Positions 27,613 through 36,226 of a stretch of 37,910 nucleotides of DNA are shown piece by piece. Every line of letters begins with the position of its first letter. Position 1 is the first letter of the stretch. The translations under genes were made by a program, and so were the position numbers. The notes under the pieces are model-generated. The model was not told the DNA's origin. It ran no database searches and saw only the letters and a list, made by a program, of their open reading frames with translations. This DNA is from Modestobacter sp. GTDB lineage: Bacteria > Actinomycetota > Actinomycetes > Mycobacteriales > Geodermatophilaceae. Location: NCBI GenBank assembly GCA_025933855.1, contig JAICZD010000002.1, forward strand, positions 1 through 37,910, written 5' to 3'.

Positions 27613-29226
27613 CTACTTCCCGACGGCGGCGTACACCGGGTTGGTGTCGACGTCGAACAGCAGCCCGCTGAGATCGTCGGTCACGATCGTCGACTGGATG
27701 TCGTAGACGGGCAGGAACACCGCCTGGTCGTTCAGCGTGCTGATGATGTCGGAGAAGGCGGCCAGCCGGGCGTCCGGGTCGGGGGTGGCGTCCGCCGCGG
27801 CGATCGCGGCGTCGGTGGTCGGGTCGCAGTAGTGCGCCCAGTTGAAGCCCGTGGCGATCTGGTCGCAGGCGAAGACGGACTTCACCAGGTTGGGATCCAC
27901 GGCGGAGAAGAACCAGCTCGCGGTGTTCTGCGTCCCGGCGTTGTAGGTCGTCGCGACGGTCGGGAACGCCTGGTTGCTCAGGTCGGCGGCGATGCCCACC
28001 TCGGCCAGCTGCGCCTGGATCAGCGGCGACATCCCCTCGAAGCCGAAGTCGGAGATGTCGATCATGCTCAGGGTCAGCGGCTGACCGTTCTTCGACCGCT
28101 TGCCGTCGGCGCCCTTCGTCCAGCCGGCCCCGTCCAGCAGCTGCGCAGCCAGCTCGGGGTCGTAGGAGTAGTCGTCGCCGGCGTCGACGTAGCCGGGGGT
28201 CCCCTTGGTCACCACGCTGGTGGCCAGCTGGTACTGGCCGTCGAACAGCGAGTCGACGATGTTCTTGCGGTCCACCGCGTGGATGACCGCCTGCCGGACG
28301 GCGAGGTCGTCGGTGGGCGCCTTGGTGGTGTTGAGGAGGTAGCCGTAGGGCATGCCGGAGATCGGGTTCGCGGTGACCTTCTTGCCGCTGGACTCCGCGC
28401 CGGCGATGTCCTGGGTGCTCATCCCGTCGGCGAGCCGGATCTCCCCGGTGGACAGCGCGTTGGTCTGCGCGCTGGGGTCGGACAGGATCCGGAAGGTCAG
28501 GTTCTCCACCGCCGGCGGGCCGTCGCCGTACTCCCGCGGGCCCCAGGTGTAGTCGGGGTTGCGGGTGAGCTTGACCTCCGAGTCGCTGGTGAAGCTCTGG
28601 AACACGAACGGCCCGGTCCCGACCGGGTGCTGCCCGTAGTCCGTGCCGTACTTCTGCAGCGCCGTGGGGGAGGAGATGCCCAGGGTCGGCTCGGCGACCT
28701 GGGTGGCGAAGGCGGGATAGGGCGAGGAGAAGACGATCTTCACGGTGGCGTCGTCGACGACCTGGGTCTCCTTGTAGGGGCCCAGCCCGCTCAGCGCCGA
28801 CAGCGAGTGGGTCGCCGGGTCGGTGATGTGGTCGAAGGTGGCCTTCACCGCCTGCGCGTTGAACGGCGTCCCGTCGTGGAAGGTGACGTCCGTGCGGAGT
28901 GGAAAGGTGTACTCGGTGGCGTCCGGGCTGATCGTCATGTCCGTGGCCAGGCCGGGGGTCCAGTCCTTCGACCCCTGGAACCGGTGGATGAGGGTGTCGA
29001 AGATCTGCGCGTCCACCTTCACCGCGCCGATCAGGCCCGTGGCGCCGGGGTCGAGGGTCTCCGGGTTCTGGCTGAGGCCGACGGTGAGGGAGCTGACGTC
29101 GCTGCCGGAGCTGCTGCCCCCGGAGCCTCCCTCGGAACACCCGGCGAGCAGCATCGGCAGGACGGCGGCGACGGCGAGCAGGGTCGCCGGGCGGCGCGCG
29201 CTGCGGCGGAGTGGCGACGAGGTCAT
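27613..29226 (-). CDS. ABC transporter substrate-binding lipoprotein (SBP_bac_5)
   Basis: Lipobox LPMLLAGCSEGG; LTVGLSQNPETLDPG...FPLRTDVTFHDGTPFNAQAVKATFDH... Confidence 0.95.
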   Translation of the reverse strand: MTSSPLRRSARRPATLLAVAAVLPMLLAGCSEGGSGGSSSGSDVSSLTVGLSQNPETLDPGATGLIGAVKVDAQIFDTLIHRFQGSKDWTPGLATDMTISPDATEYTFPLRTDVTFHDGTPFNAQAVKATFDHITDPATHSLSALSGLGPYKETQVVDDATVKIVFSSPYPAFATQVAEPTLGISSPTALQKYGTDYGQHPVGTGPFVFQSFTSDSEVKLTRNPDYTWGPREYGDGPPAVENLTFRILSDPSAQTNALSTGEIRLADGMSTQDIAGAESSGKKVTANPISGMPYGYLLNTTKAPTDDLAVRQAVIHAVDRKNIVDSLFDGQYQLATSVVTKGTPGYVDAGDDYSYDPELAAQLLDGAGWTKGADGKRSKNGQPLTLSMIDISDFGFEGMSPLIQAQLAEVGIAADLSNQAFPTVATTYNAGTQNTASWFFSAVDPNLVKSVFACDQIATGFNWAHYCDPTTDAAIAAADATPDPDARLAAFSDIISTLNDQAVFLPVYDIQSTIVTDDLSGLLFDVDTNPVYAAVGK

Positions 29227-29403
29227 GGGAGCTCTCCAGGCGAGGGGTACGAGGGGCAGGGCCGCCCTGCTGGGCGGTGGCCGGAGGCTCGGGGCACCGG
29301 TCCCGCCCTGTTCTCAGCTGCCAAGGACCATAGGGGTTCGGCCTGTCAAACGCCAGGCAAGGGTGGTGGCTACCGATCCGATGCAGCGAGAGTTGCGGTT
29401 CGT

Positions 29404-29416
29404 GCAATGCAATTGC
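29404..29416. promoter_or_regulatory. Candidate operator palindrome upstream of the ABC operon
   Basis: GCAAT-GCA-ATTGC in an AT-rich patch of the 280-bp divergent intergenic region. Confidence 0.4.
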
Positions 29417-29506
29417 GTCTGACCTGATCCTGTCGGGGTCGGCCTTGTCGGCGCGGCCGGCGGCGCCGGAGTGGCATCGGTGGCCGCCGGCGGGTAGGGC
29501 AGGGGG

Positions 29507-29857
29507 ATGCCGGACTACGAGGTGAACGACGAGGGCGTGGCGCAGGCGCGCACGCTGATCGACGCGGGCAGGTACGACGACACCACCGACTGGTCGGACG
29601 CCGCGCCGTCCACCGAGCGCACGAACGAGGAGATCGAACGCAACGGTCACGAGGCATGGGGCGCCTGGCACCTGGCCGTCGACCCCGATGCCGGGCCGGC
29701 GACCAAGAAGCGGTACCACTTTCCCTACGGGGACTACTCCACGGTGAACCGGGCGGCCCTCATCCACGCCAAGCAGCGCGCCAGCCAGAACGACCACCGG
29801 GAGGTCGAGCGGGTCGCCGACGAGCTGCTGCAGCGGCTGGACGACAAGCGCGGCTGA
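29507..29857 (+). CDS. Conserved hypothetical protein (116 aa)
   Basis: MPDYEVNDEGVAQARTLIDAGRYDDTTDWSDAAPSTERTNEEIERNGHEAWGAWHLAVDPDAGPATKKRYHFPYGDYSTVNRAALIHAKQRASQ; resembles a small conserved family (W-HLAVD...KKRY-FPYGD). No known function. Confidence 0.85.
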   Translation: MPDYEVNDEGVAQARTLIDAGRYDDTTDWSDAAPSTERTNEEIERNGHEAWGAWHLAVDPDAGPATKKRYHFPYGDYSTVNRAALIHAKQRASQNDHREVERVADELLQRLDDKRG

Positions 29858-29980
29858 TCGGGCCGGGCCTGCGGCGCGCCCAGCCCCGCGCGCGTCCGGG
29901 AACTGGAGTACCGGCGAGCGCGGCCCGGTACTGGCCGCCCGGGGCTGTTTCGCGCCCGGCGGCTGGGGCAGGCTAGGGCC

Positions 29981-31405
29981 ATGGCGATCGCGACGACCAA
30001 CCCCACCACCGGCGAGACGCTCAAGACCTTCGAGCCGATCTCCGACGAGGTCCTGGAGGAGAAGATCGCCCGGGCCGCCGCGGCCTGGGCCTCCTACCGG
30101 CTGACCACGCCGGAGGAGCGGGCCGGCTGGCTCCGCGCGGCGGCCGACGTCCTCGACGAGGACACCGACACGGTGGCCGCGCTGATGACCACGGAGATGG
30201 GCAAGACGCTCGCCTCGGCCAAGGCCGAGGTGACCAAGTGCGCCAAGGCGCTGCGCTACTACGCCGAGCACGGCCCGGCCTTCCTCGAGCCCGAGCCGAA
30301 GGACGCCGGTGCCGTGGGCGCGCAGGAGGCCTACGTCGTGCACCAGCCGCTGGGCGTCGTCCTGGCGATCATGCCGTGGAACTTCCCGCTGTGGCAGGCG
30401 ATGCGCTTCGCCGGCCCCGCGCTGATGGCCGGCAACGTCGGGCTGCTCAAGCACGCCAGCAACGTTCCGCAGACCGCGCTGTACATGGAGGAGGTCTTCC
30501 GCAAGGCCGGCTTTCCGGACGACGTCTTCCAGACCCTGCTGATCGGGTCGTCGACCATCGAGCGGGTGCTGCGCGACGACCGGGTGGTGGCGGCGACGCT
30601 GACCGGCAGCGCGCCGGCCGGCCAGTCGGTGGCCTCGATCGCCGGGGACGCGCTGAAGCCCACCGTGCTCGAGCTCGGCGGCAGCGACCCGTTCATCGTG
30701 ATGCCCTCGGCGGACCTGACCGCCGCGGCCGGGGTCGCGGTCACCTCGCGCAACCAGAACAACGGGCAGAGCTGCATCGCCGCCAAGCGGTTCTTCGTGC
30801 ACGCCGACGTCGCCGAGGAGTTCACCCGCATCTTCGCCGAGAAGATCGCCGCGCTCACCGTCGGCGACCCGATGGACCCCGACACCCAGGTCGGTCCGCT
30901 GGCCACCGAGTCCGGCCGGGACGACGTGGAGGCCTACGTGCGCGACGCCGTGGACAAGGGCGCCACGGTGGTCGTCGGCGGCAAGCGCCCCGACCGGCCG
31001 GGCTGGTTCTACGAGCCGACCCTGCTCACCGGGGTGACCCCGGAGATGGCGATGCACGCCGAGGAGGTGTTCGGCCCGGTCGCGGCGCTGTACACCGTCG
31101 CGAGCCTGGACGAGGCGATCGAGATCGCGAACAGCCACCCCTACGGCCTGGGCTCCAACCTGTGGAGCGAGGACGAGGGCGAGCGTGCCCAATTCGTCCG
31201 GGACATCGCCTCGGGCATGGCCTTCATCAACGGCATGACCACCAGCTACCCCGAGCTGCCGTTCGGCGGGGTGAAGCAGAGCGGCTACGGCCGGGAGCTC
31301 ACCGAGGTCGGCATGCGGGAGTTCATGAACGCCAAGACCGTCTGGGTCGGCGCGCCGAGCAGCGAGCAGGAGGAGGGCAGCACCGCCGGGTCCGCCGCGG
31401 AGTGA
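29981..31405 (+). CDS. NAD(P)-dependent succinate-semialdehyde dehydrogenase / aldehyde dehydrogenase
   Basis: MTTEMGKTLASAKAEVTKCAKALRYYAEHGP, VLAIMPWNFPLWQAMRFAGPALMAGN, LELGGSDPFIVMPSADL, NNGQSCIAAKRFFV; GabD1-like. Confidence 0.94.
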   Translation: MAIATTNPTTGETLKTFEPISDEVLEEKIARAAAAWASYRLTTPEERAGWLRAAADVLDEDTDTVAALMTTEMGKTLASAKAEVTKCAKALRYYAEHGPAFLEPEPKDAGAVGAQEAYVVHQPLGVVLAIMPWNFPLWQAMRFAGPALMAGNVGLLKHASNVPQTALYMEEVFRKAGFPDDVFQTLLIGSSTIERVLRDDRVVAATLTGSAPAGQSVASIAGDALKPTVLELGGSDPFIVMPSADLTAAAGVAVTSRNQNNGQSCIAAKRFFVHADVAEEFTRIFAEKIAALTVGDPMDPDTQVGPLATESGRDDVEAYVRDAVDKGATVVVGGKRPDRPGWFYEPTLLTGVTPEMAMHAEEVFGPVAALYTVASLDEAIEIANSHPYGLGSNLWSEDEGERAQFVRDIASGMAFINGMTTSYPELPFGGVKQSGYGRELTEVGMREFMNAKTVWVGAPSSEQEEGSTAGSAAE

Positions 31406-31423
31406 CGCGGCGGCCCCGGTCGC

Positions 31424-31475
31424 GGCCTGGCCCGGGCAACGGCCTGTCCCGGGTAAACGGCCTGTCCCGGGTAAC
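31424..31475. repeat. Three tandem copies of a 17-18 bp unit between convergent genes
   Basis: GGCCTGGCCCGGGCAAC / GGCCTGTCCCGGGTAAAC / GGCCTGTCCCGGGTAAC. Confidence 0.85.
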
Positions 31476-31489
31476 GGCGGCGGCGGGCC

Positions 31490-33007
31490 TCAGGGCAGCA
31501 TGCTGCCGGTCTCCATGTACCGGACGTGCCAGCCCAGCGCCTCGGTCAGCAGGTGCGGGGTCTGCTTGCCGTACGCGCCGGACAGCGCGCGGTCGACGTA
31601 GTCCTCCAGCATCGGCCGGTAGTCCGGATGCGCGCACCGCTCGATGATCAGCGCGGCCCGGCGCCGCGGGGCGAGCCCGCGGAGGTCGGCCAGCCCCTGC
31701 TCGGTGACGATGACGTGCACGTCGTGCTCGGTGTGGTCGACGTGGGAGACCATCGGCACGATGCCGGAGATGGCGCCGCCCTTGGCGGTGGACGGCGTGA
31801 CGAAGAAGGAGATGAAGGCGTTCCGGGCGAAGTCCCCGGAACCGCCGATGCCGTTCTGGATGCGGCTGCCCATGAGGTGCGTGGAGTTGACGTTGCCGTA
31901 GATGTCGGCCTCGATGGCGCCGTTCATCGCCAGCACCCCGAGGCGCCGGATCAGCTCCGGGTGGTTGCTGATCTCCTGGGGCCGCAGCACGATCCGGTCC
32001 CGGTAGTCGCCGGCGTTGTCGTTGAACTCGTTGACGGCGGCCGGGCCCAGCGAGAAGGCGGTCGCCGACGCCACGGACAGCGTGCCGCTGCGCAGCAGGC
32101 CGAGCATCCCGTCCTGGATCACCTCGGTGTAGGCGGTGAGGTCCTCGAACGAGGAGTTGCCCAGCCCGGCCAGCACCGCGTTGGCCACGTTGCCCACCCC
32201 GGACTGCAGCGGCAGCAGGTTCGCCGGCAGCCGGCCGCGGGACACCTCGTGCTCGAGGAACTCGATGAGGTGACCGGCGATCCGGGTGGACGCCTCGTCC
32301 GGCTCGGTGAACCCGGTGTTGCGGTCGGGTGCGTCGGTCTCGACCACCGCGACGACCTTCTCCGGCGGGCAGCGCAGGTACTTCTCGCCGATCCGGTCGG
32401 CGGGACGGGTCAGCTGGATGGGCCGGCGGTCCGGCGGCAGCGCGGTGCCGTAGTAGATGTCGTGCATCCCGTCGAGGTCGGCGCTCTGCCAGGAGTTCAC
32501 CTCGAGGATCACCGTGTCGGCCTGGTCGATCCAGGTCTTGTTGTTGCCGACTGAGGACGACGGGATCAGCGCGCCGTCCGCGGTGATGCCGCTGACCTCG
32601 ACGAGGGCCACGTCGAGGTGGCCCAGGAATCCCTGCCACACCATCTGCGCGACGTGGGACAGATGGACGTCGATGTACTCCATCAGGCCGTCGTTGATCT
32701 TCTGCCGGCTCACCGGGTCGGACTGGTACGGCAGCCGCAGCTCGATGCCGTCGGCCGCCGCCAGGGCGCCGTCCAGCTCCGGAGCGGTGGAGGCACCGGT
32801 CCACACGTTGATCCGGAACCGGGCGCCGCCGGCGTTGGCCTCGGAGATCCGCTTGGCCAGCGCCAGCGGAACCTGCTTGGGATACCCGGCGCCGGTGAAC
32901 CCGCTCATCCCGACGGTCGACCCCGGCGCGATCAGCGCCGCGGCCGCGTCGGCCGGGACCACCTTCCGCGCCAGCTCCGGTGAGTGGATCCGACCCCCTG
33001 CAGCCAT
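31490..33007 (-). CDS. Acetyl-CoA hydrolase/transferase (succinyl-CoA:acetate/propionate CoA-transferase type)
   Basis: MAAGGRIHSPELARKVVPADAAAALIAPGSTVGMSGFTGAGYPKQVPLAL...; PLQSGVGNVANAVLAGL; MGSRIQNGIGGSGDFARNAFISFFVTPSTAKGGAISGIVPMV. Confidence 0.94.
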   Translation of the reverse strand: MAAGGRIHSPELARKVVPADAAAALIAPGSTVGMSGFTGAGYPKQVPLALAKRISEANAGGARFRINVWTGASTAPELDGALAAADGIELRLPYQSDPVSRQKINDGLMEYIDVHLSHVAQMVWQGFLGHLDVALVEVSGITADGALIPSSSVGNNKTWIDQADTVILEVNSWQSADLDGMHDIYYGTALPPDRRPIQLTRPADRIGEKYLRCPPEKVVAVVETDAPDRNTGFTEPDEASTRIAGHLIEFLEHEVSRGRLPANLLPLQSGVGNVANAVLAGLGNSSFEDLTAYTEVIQDGMLGLLRSGTLSVASATAFSLGPAAVNEFNDNAGDYRDRIVLRPQEISNHPELIRRLGVLAMNGAIEADIYGNVNSTHLMGSRIQNGIGGSGDFARNAFISFFVTPSTAKGGAISGIVPMVSHVDHTEHDVHVIVTEQGLADLRGLAPRRRAALIIERCAHPDYRPMLEDYVDRALSGAYGKQTPHLLTEALGWHVRYMETGSMLP

Positions 33008-33113
33008 GCGCCCACGATCCCCGCTGCGCGTCGAGAGCGCAGCCCGAGCCGCACACCCAACCCGGCCCGGACCGGCGCGAGCGTGCGAGCGGTGGGGGCA
33101 GTGGGGTCCTCTT

Positions 33114-33208
33114 TCAGGCGTCGATGTCACTGGACGCCTTCCGGCGCCGGTCCGCTCCTCGCTCGCTGGCGCTCGCTGCGATGCTCCCGACGCCGTCAGG
33201 CGTCGATG
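33114..33208. repeat. 13-bp direct repeat flanking a short insert: duplicated 3' end of rnj
   Basis: TCAGGCGTCGATG at 33114-33126 and 33196-33208 (the latter contains the rnj stop codon); 82-bp period. Confidence 0.8.
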
Positions 33209-34881
33209 ACCACGGGGATGATCATCGGGCTGCGCCGGTAGGTGCGGTGCGCCCAGTTGCCCACCGCCCGGGCGATCAGCTGCTCGAGCTGGATGGCTCC
33301 GCCCACGCCCTCCTCGGCCGCGCGGGCCAGCGCCTTCTCGATCAGCGGCACGACCGCCTCGAAGGTGGCCTCGTCGGACACGAACCCGCGGGCCAGGAAG
33401 TCCGGGGTCTCGGCGAGCTGCCCGGTGTCGGCGTCGACGATCGCGACGACGGTGATGACACCCTCCTCGGCCAGCGTCCGGCGGTCCTTCAGCGACGCCT
33501 CGGTGACCCCGCCGACGGTCTGGCCGTCGACGTAGACGTTGCCCGCGGGCACCTTGCCGGTGATCGTGGCCCGGCCGTCGACCAGGTCGACCACCACGCC
33601 GTCCTCGGCCAGCACCACGCGGCTGGGGTCCAGGCCGGTCCGGATCGCCAGGTCGCCGTTGGACCGCAGGTGCCGCCACTCGCCGTGCACCGGCATCACG
33701 TTGCGCGGCTTGACGATGTTGTAGCAGTAGACGAGCTCGCCGGCGCTGGCGTGACCGGAGACGTGCACCTTGGCGTTTCCCTTGTGCACCACGTTCGCGC
33801 CCCACCGGGTCAGCTCGTTGATGATGCGGTAGATCGCGTTCTCGTTGCCCGGGATGAGCGAGCTGGCCAGCAGGACGGTGTCGCCCTGCTCGATCCGGAT
33901 GACGTGGTCGCGGTTGGCCATCCGGGACAGCGCGGCCATCGGCTCGCCCTGGGATCCGGTGCAGATGACGGCCACCTTGTCCGCGGGCAGCTTCTCCAGC
34001 ACCTTCAGGTCGACGACGAGGCCCTTGGGGACGTTCAGGTAGCCCAGGTCGCGGGCGATGCCCATGTTGCGGACCATCGACCGGCCGACGAAGGCGACCT
34101 TGCGGCCGTGCGCGTGCGCGGCGTCCAGGACCTGCTGGATGCGGTGCACGTGGCTGGCGAAGCTGGACACGATGACCCGCTTCGGGGCGGTGCGGAACAC
34201 CGTGTCGATGGCCGGGGTGAGCTCGCCCTCCGACGTGGTGAAGCCGGGCACCTCGGCGTTGGTGGAGTCGGTGAGGAAGAGGTCGACGCCCTCCTCGCCG
34301 AGCCGGGCGAAACCGCGCAGGTCGGTGATCCGCTGGTCGAGCGGGAACTGGTCCATCTTGAAGTCGCCGGTGTGCAGCACCAGGCCCGCGGCGGTCCGGA
34401 TGGCGACCGCCAGCGCGTCGGGGATCGAGTGGTTCACCGCCAGGAACTCGCAGCCGAACGGCCCGAACGACAGGGTGTCGCCCTCGCTCACCTCGCGGGT
34501 CACCGGCTTGATCCGGTGCTCCTTGAGCTTGGCGTCGAGAAACGCCAGCGTCAGCCGGGAGCCGACCAGCGGGATGTCGCGGCGCTCGCGCAGCAGGTAG
34601 GGGACCCCGCCGATGTGGTCCTCGTGCCCGTGGGTGAGCACGATGGCCACCACGTCGTCCATCCGGTCCCGGATGGAGGTGAAGTCCGGCAGGATCACGT
34701 CGACGCCGGGCTGGTGCTCCTCGGGGAACAGCACCCCGCAGTCGACGACGAGCAGCTTGCCGGCGTGCTCGAAGACCGTCATGTTCCGGCCGATCTCGCC
34801 CAGCCCGCCCAGCGGGACCACCCGCAGGCCGCCGTCCGGCAGGGCGGGCGGGGTCCGGAGCTCGGGATGTGCGTGACTCAT
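33196..34881 (-). CDS. rnj: Ribonuclease J
   Basis: RVVPLGGLGEIGRNMTVFEHAGKLLVVDCGVLFPEEHQPGVDVILPDF, LTHGHEDHIGGVPYLL, HTGDFKMDQ, HVSGHASAGEL, MPVHGEWRHL; RNase J / beta-CASP. Confidence 0.96.
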   Translation of the reverse strand: MSHAHPELRTPPALPDGGLRVVPLGGLGEIGRNMTVFEHAGKLLVVDCGVLFPEEHQPGVDVILPDFTSIRDRMDDVVAIVLTHGHEDHIGGVPYLLRERRDIPLVGSRLTLAFLDAKLKEHRIKPVTREVSEGDTLSFGPFGCEFLAVNHSIPDALAVAIRTAAGLVLHTGDFKMDQFPLDQRITDLRGFARLGEEGVDLFLTDSTNAEVPGFTTSEGELTPAIDTVFRTAPKRVIVSSFASHVHRIQQVLDAAHAHGRKVAFVGRSMVRNMGIARDLGYLNVPKGLVVDLKVLEKLPADKVAVICTGSQGEPMAALSRMANRDHVIRIEQGDTVLLASSLIPGNENAIYRIINELTRWGANVVHKGNAKVHVSGHASAGELVYCYNIVKPRNVMPVHGEWRHLRSNGDLAIRTGLDPSRVVLAEDGVVVDLVDGRATITGKVPAGNVYVDGQTVGGVTEASLKDRRTLAEEGVITVVAIVDADTGQLAETPDFLARGFVSDEATFEAVVPLIEKALARAAEEGVGGAIQLEQLIARAVGNWAHRTYRRSPMIIPVVIDA

Positions 34882-34933
34882 GCGCGCAACGCTACGTGGC
34901 GACCACGACACCACGAAGCGCCGGACGGCGCCG

Positions 34934-35530
34934 TCACGCCGGGCACTCGGCCAGCGGGTCGGACAGGTAGCGCTGCACGGTCGGGGACAGGTCGGCGACC
35001 AGCTGGTCGGCCGTCGCGGTGGCCACCCCCGGCAGGCCGAGGACGTAGCGGCAGTACGCGAGCCCGAGCATCTGGGTGGCGATCAGGCCGGCCCGGCGGA
35101 GCGCGCCGTCCGGGTCGCCGAGCTCGGCCACCCGGACGGCGAGCTGCTCGGTGAACACCGCGTGCATCCGGGTCCGGGCCGCCTCGTTGCTCACCGCCGA
35201 CCGCAGCAGCAGGACCAGGACGTCGTCGACCGGATCGCCCTCCCACCGGGTCAGGAAGTGCTGCACCAGGTGGCGCCCCCGCTCCCCGGCCGGCCGGCCG
35301 GCGAGGTCCGGCAGCCGCAGGTCGACGTCCACCGCGGCGGCGAACAGGCCCTCCTTGCTGCCGAAGTACCGCATCACCATCGACGGGTCGATCTCCGCGG
35401 CGGCGGCGATGGAACGGATGCTGGCACCGGAGTAGCCCAGCTGCTGGAACTGCGCCCGCGCCGCCCGCAGGATCCCGCGCCGCGTCCGCTCGCCCTTGCG
35501 CAGCCGCATCTCCTCGCTCGGCGCGGTCAT
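34934..35530 (-). CDS. TetR family transcriptional regulator
   Basis: RLRKGERTRRGILRAARAQFQQLGYSGASIRSIAAAAEIDPSMVMRYFGSKEGLFAAAVDVDL (TetR HTH). Confidence 0.93.
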   Translation of the reverse strand: MTAPSEEMRLRKGERTRRGILRAARAQFQQLGYSGASIRSIAAAAEIDPSMVMRYFGSKEGLFAAAVDVDLRLPDLAGRPAGERGRHLVQHFLTRWEGDPVDDVLVLLLRSAVSNEAARTRMHAVFTEQLAVRVAELGDPDGALRRAGLIATQMLGLAYCRYVLGLPGVATATADQLVADLSPTVQRYLSDPLAECPA

Positions 35531-35603
35531 CGTCGCCTCCGTTCCGGACGGCCGGCCCGGTCGGCCACGGCTGCGTCCGGCGTCAGGCTAGGCCGCCCCC
35601 GGC

Positions 35604-35624
35604 AGCCGGCCGGTCCGGCCGGCT
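35604..35624. promoter_or_regulatory. 21-bp perfect palindrome upstream of tetR
   Basis: AGCCGGCCGG-T-CCGGCCGGCT, 10-bp arms, about 74 bp upstream of the TetR start. Confidence 0.5.
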
Positions 35625-35744
35625 CCGACGGGTCACGCCGGCACCGAAGGCGGCCGCGACGAGGCGGCGGTGGGGGAGGGCCCGGCGGCCCGCCGCCGGC
35701 GACCGAAGGTCAACGGGCGTGGGCAAGCCGCCCGAGGGTCGGGG

Positions 35745-36224
35745 TCAGGGCGAAACGCCGGCCAGGTGGGCGCGGAGCACCTCGACGACGAGCTGGTGGT
35801 CGGCGACCTGCGGGAGCCCGGAGACGACCACCGCGCCGACCGGCCCGACCGACCGCACGGTGACCGGAAAGGCCCCGCCGTGCGCGGCATAGCGGCGGGG
35901 GTCCAGGCCGTAGCGCGCCTCGAACGTCGTCCCGTCCTCGCGGCACTGCTGCCCGACGTACAGGCTGCTGTGCCCGAAGCGGTGCACGACCCGCGCCTTG
36001 CGCTCGATCCAGGAGTCGTTGTCCGGCGTGGCGCCCGGCAGCGCGACGTGGAAGAGCGGATGGCCGTTGCGGCGGACGTCGACGGCGACCGGTGCCTGCC
36101 GCTCCCGGGCGGCGGCCACCAGAGCGCAGCCCAGCGCCCAGGCGTCGTCGTTGGTGAAGCTGGTGAACTGCAGCTCGGCCTCCTCCGCGGCGATCACGGC
36201 GAGGGCCGGGAACGGATCGGTCAC
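35745..36224 (-). CDS. UPF0303 / heme-degrading-domain family protein
   Basis: FTNDDAWALGCALVAAARERQAPVAVDVRRNGHPLFHVALPGATPDNDSWIERKARVVHRFGHSSLYVG...YAAHGGAFPVTVRSVGPVGAVVVSGLPQVADHQLVVEVL. Confidence 0.87.
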   Translation of the reverse strand: MTDPFPALAVIAAEEAELQFTSFTNDDAWALGCALVAAARERQAPVAVDVRRNGHPLFHVALPGATPDNDSWIERKARVVHRFGHSSLYVGQQCREDGTTFEARYGLDPRRYAAHGGAFPVTVRSVGPVGAVVVSGLPQVADHQLVVEVLRAHLAGVSP

Positions 36225-36226
36225 GG

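Noticed and set aside
26666-31192. 1508-aa minus-strand ORF in the track
   Set aside because: Only its C-terminal part (DppB, 26666-27598) has real protein features; the rest is an open frame antisense or out of frame to the substrate-binding protein and aldehyde dehydrogenase genes, as expected at high GC.
31424-31475. CRISPR-like array
   Set aside because: Units are contiguous with no spacers; it is a simple tandem repeat.
29981-33007. Aldehyde dehydrogenase plus CoA-transferase as one operon for succinate semialdehyde metabolism
   Set aside because: The genes are convergent, so they are not an operon; functional linkage is possible but unsupported by the layout.
32980-35154. 724-aa plus-strand ORF over RNase J
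   Set aside because: Antisense shadow frame; RNase J on the minus strand is unambiguous.
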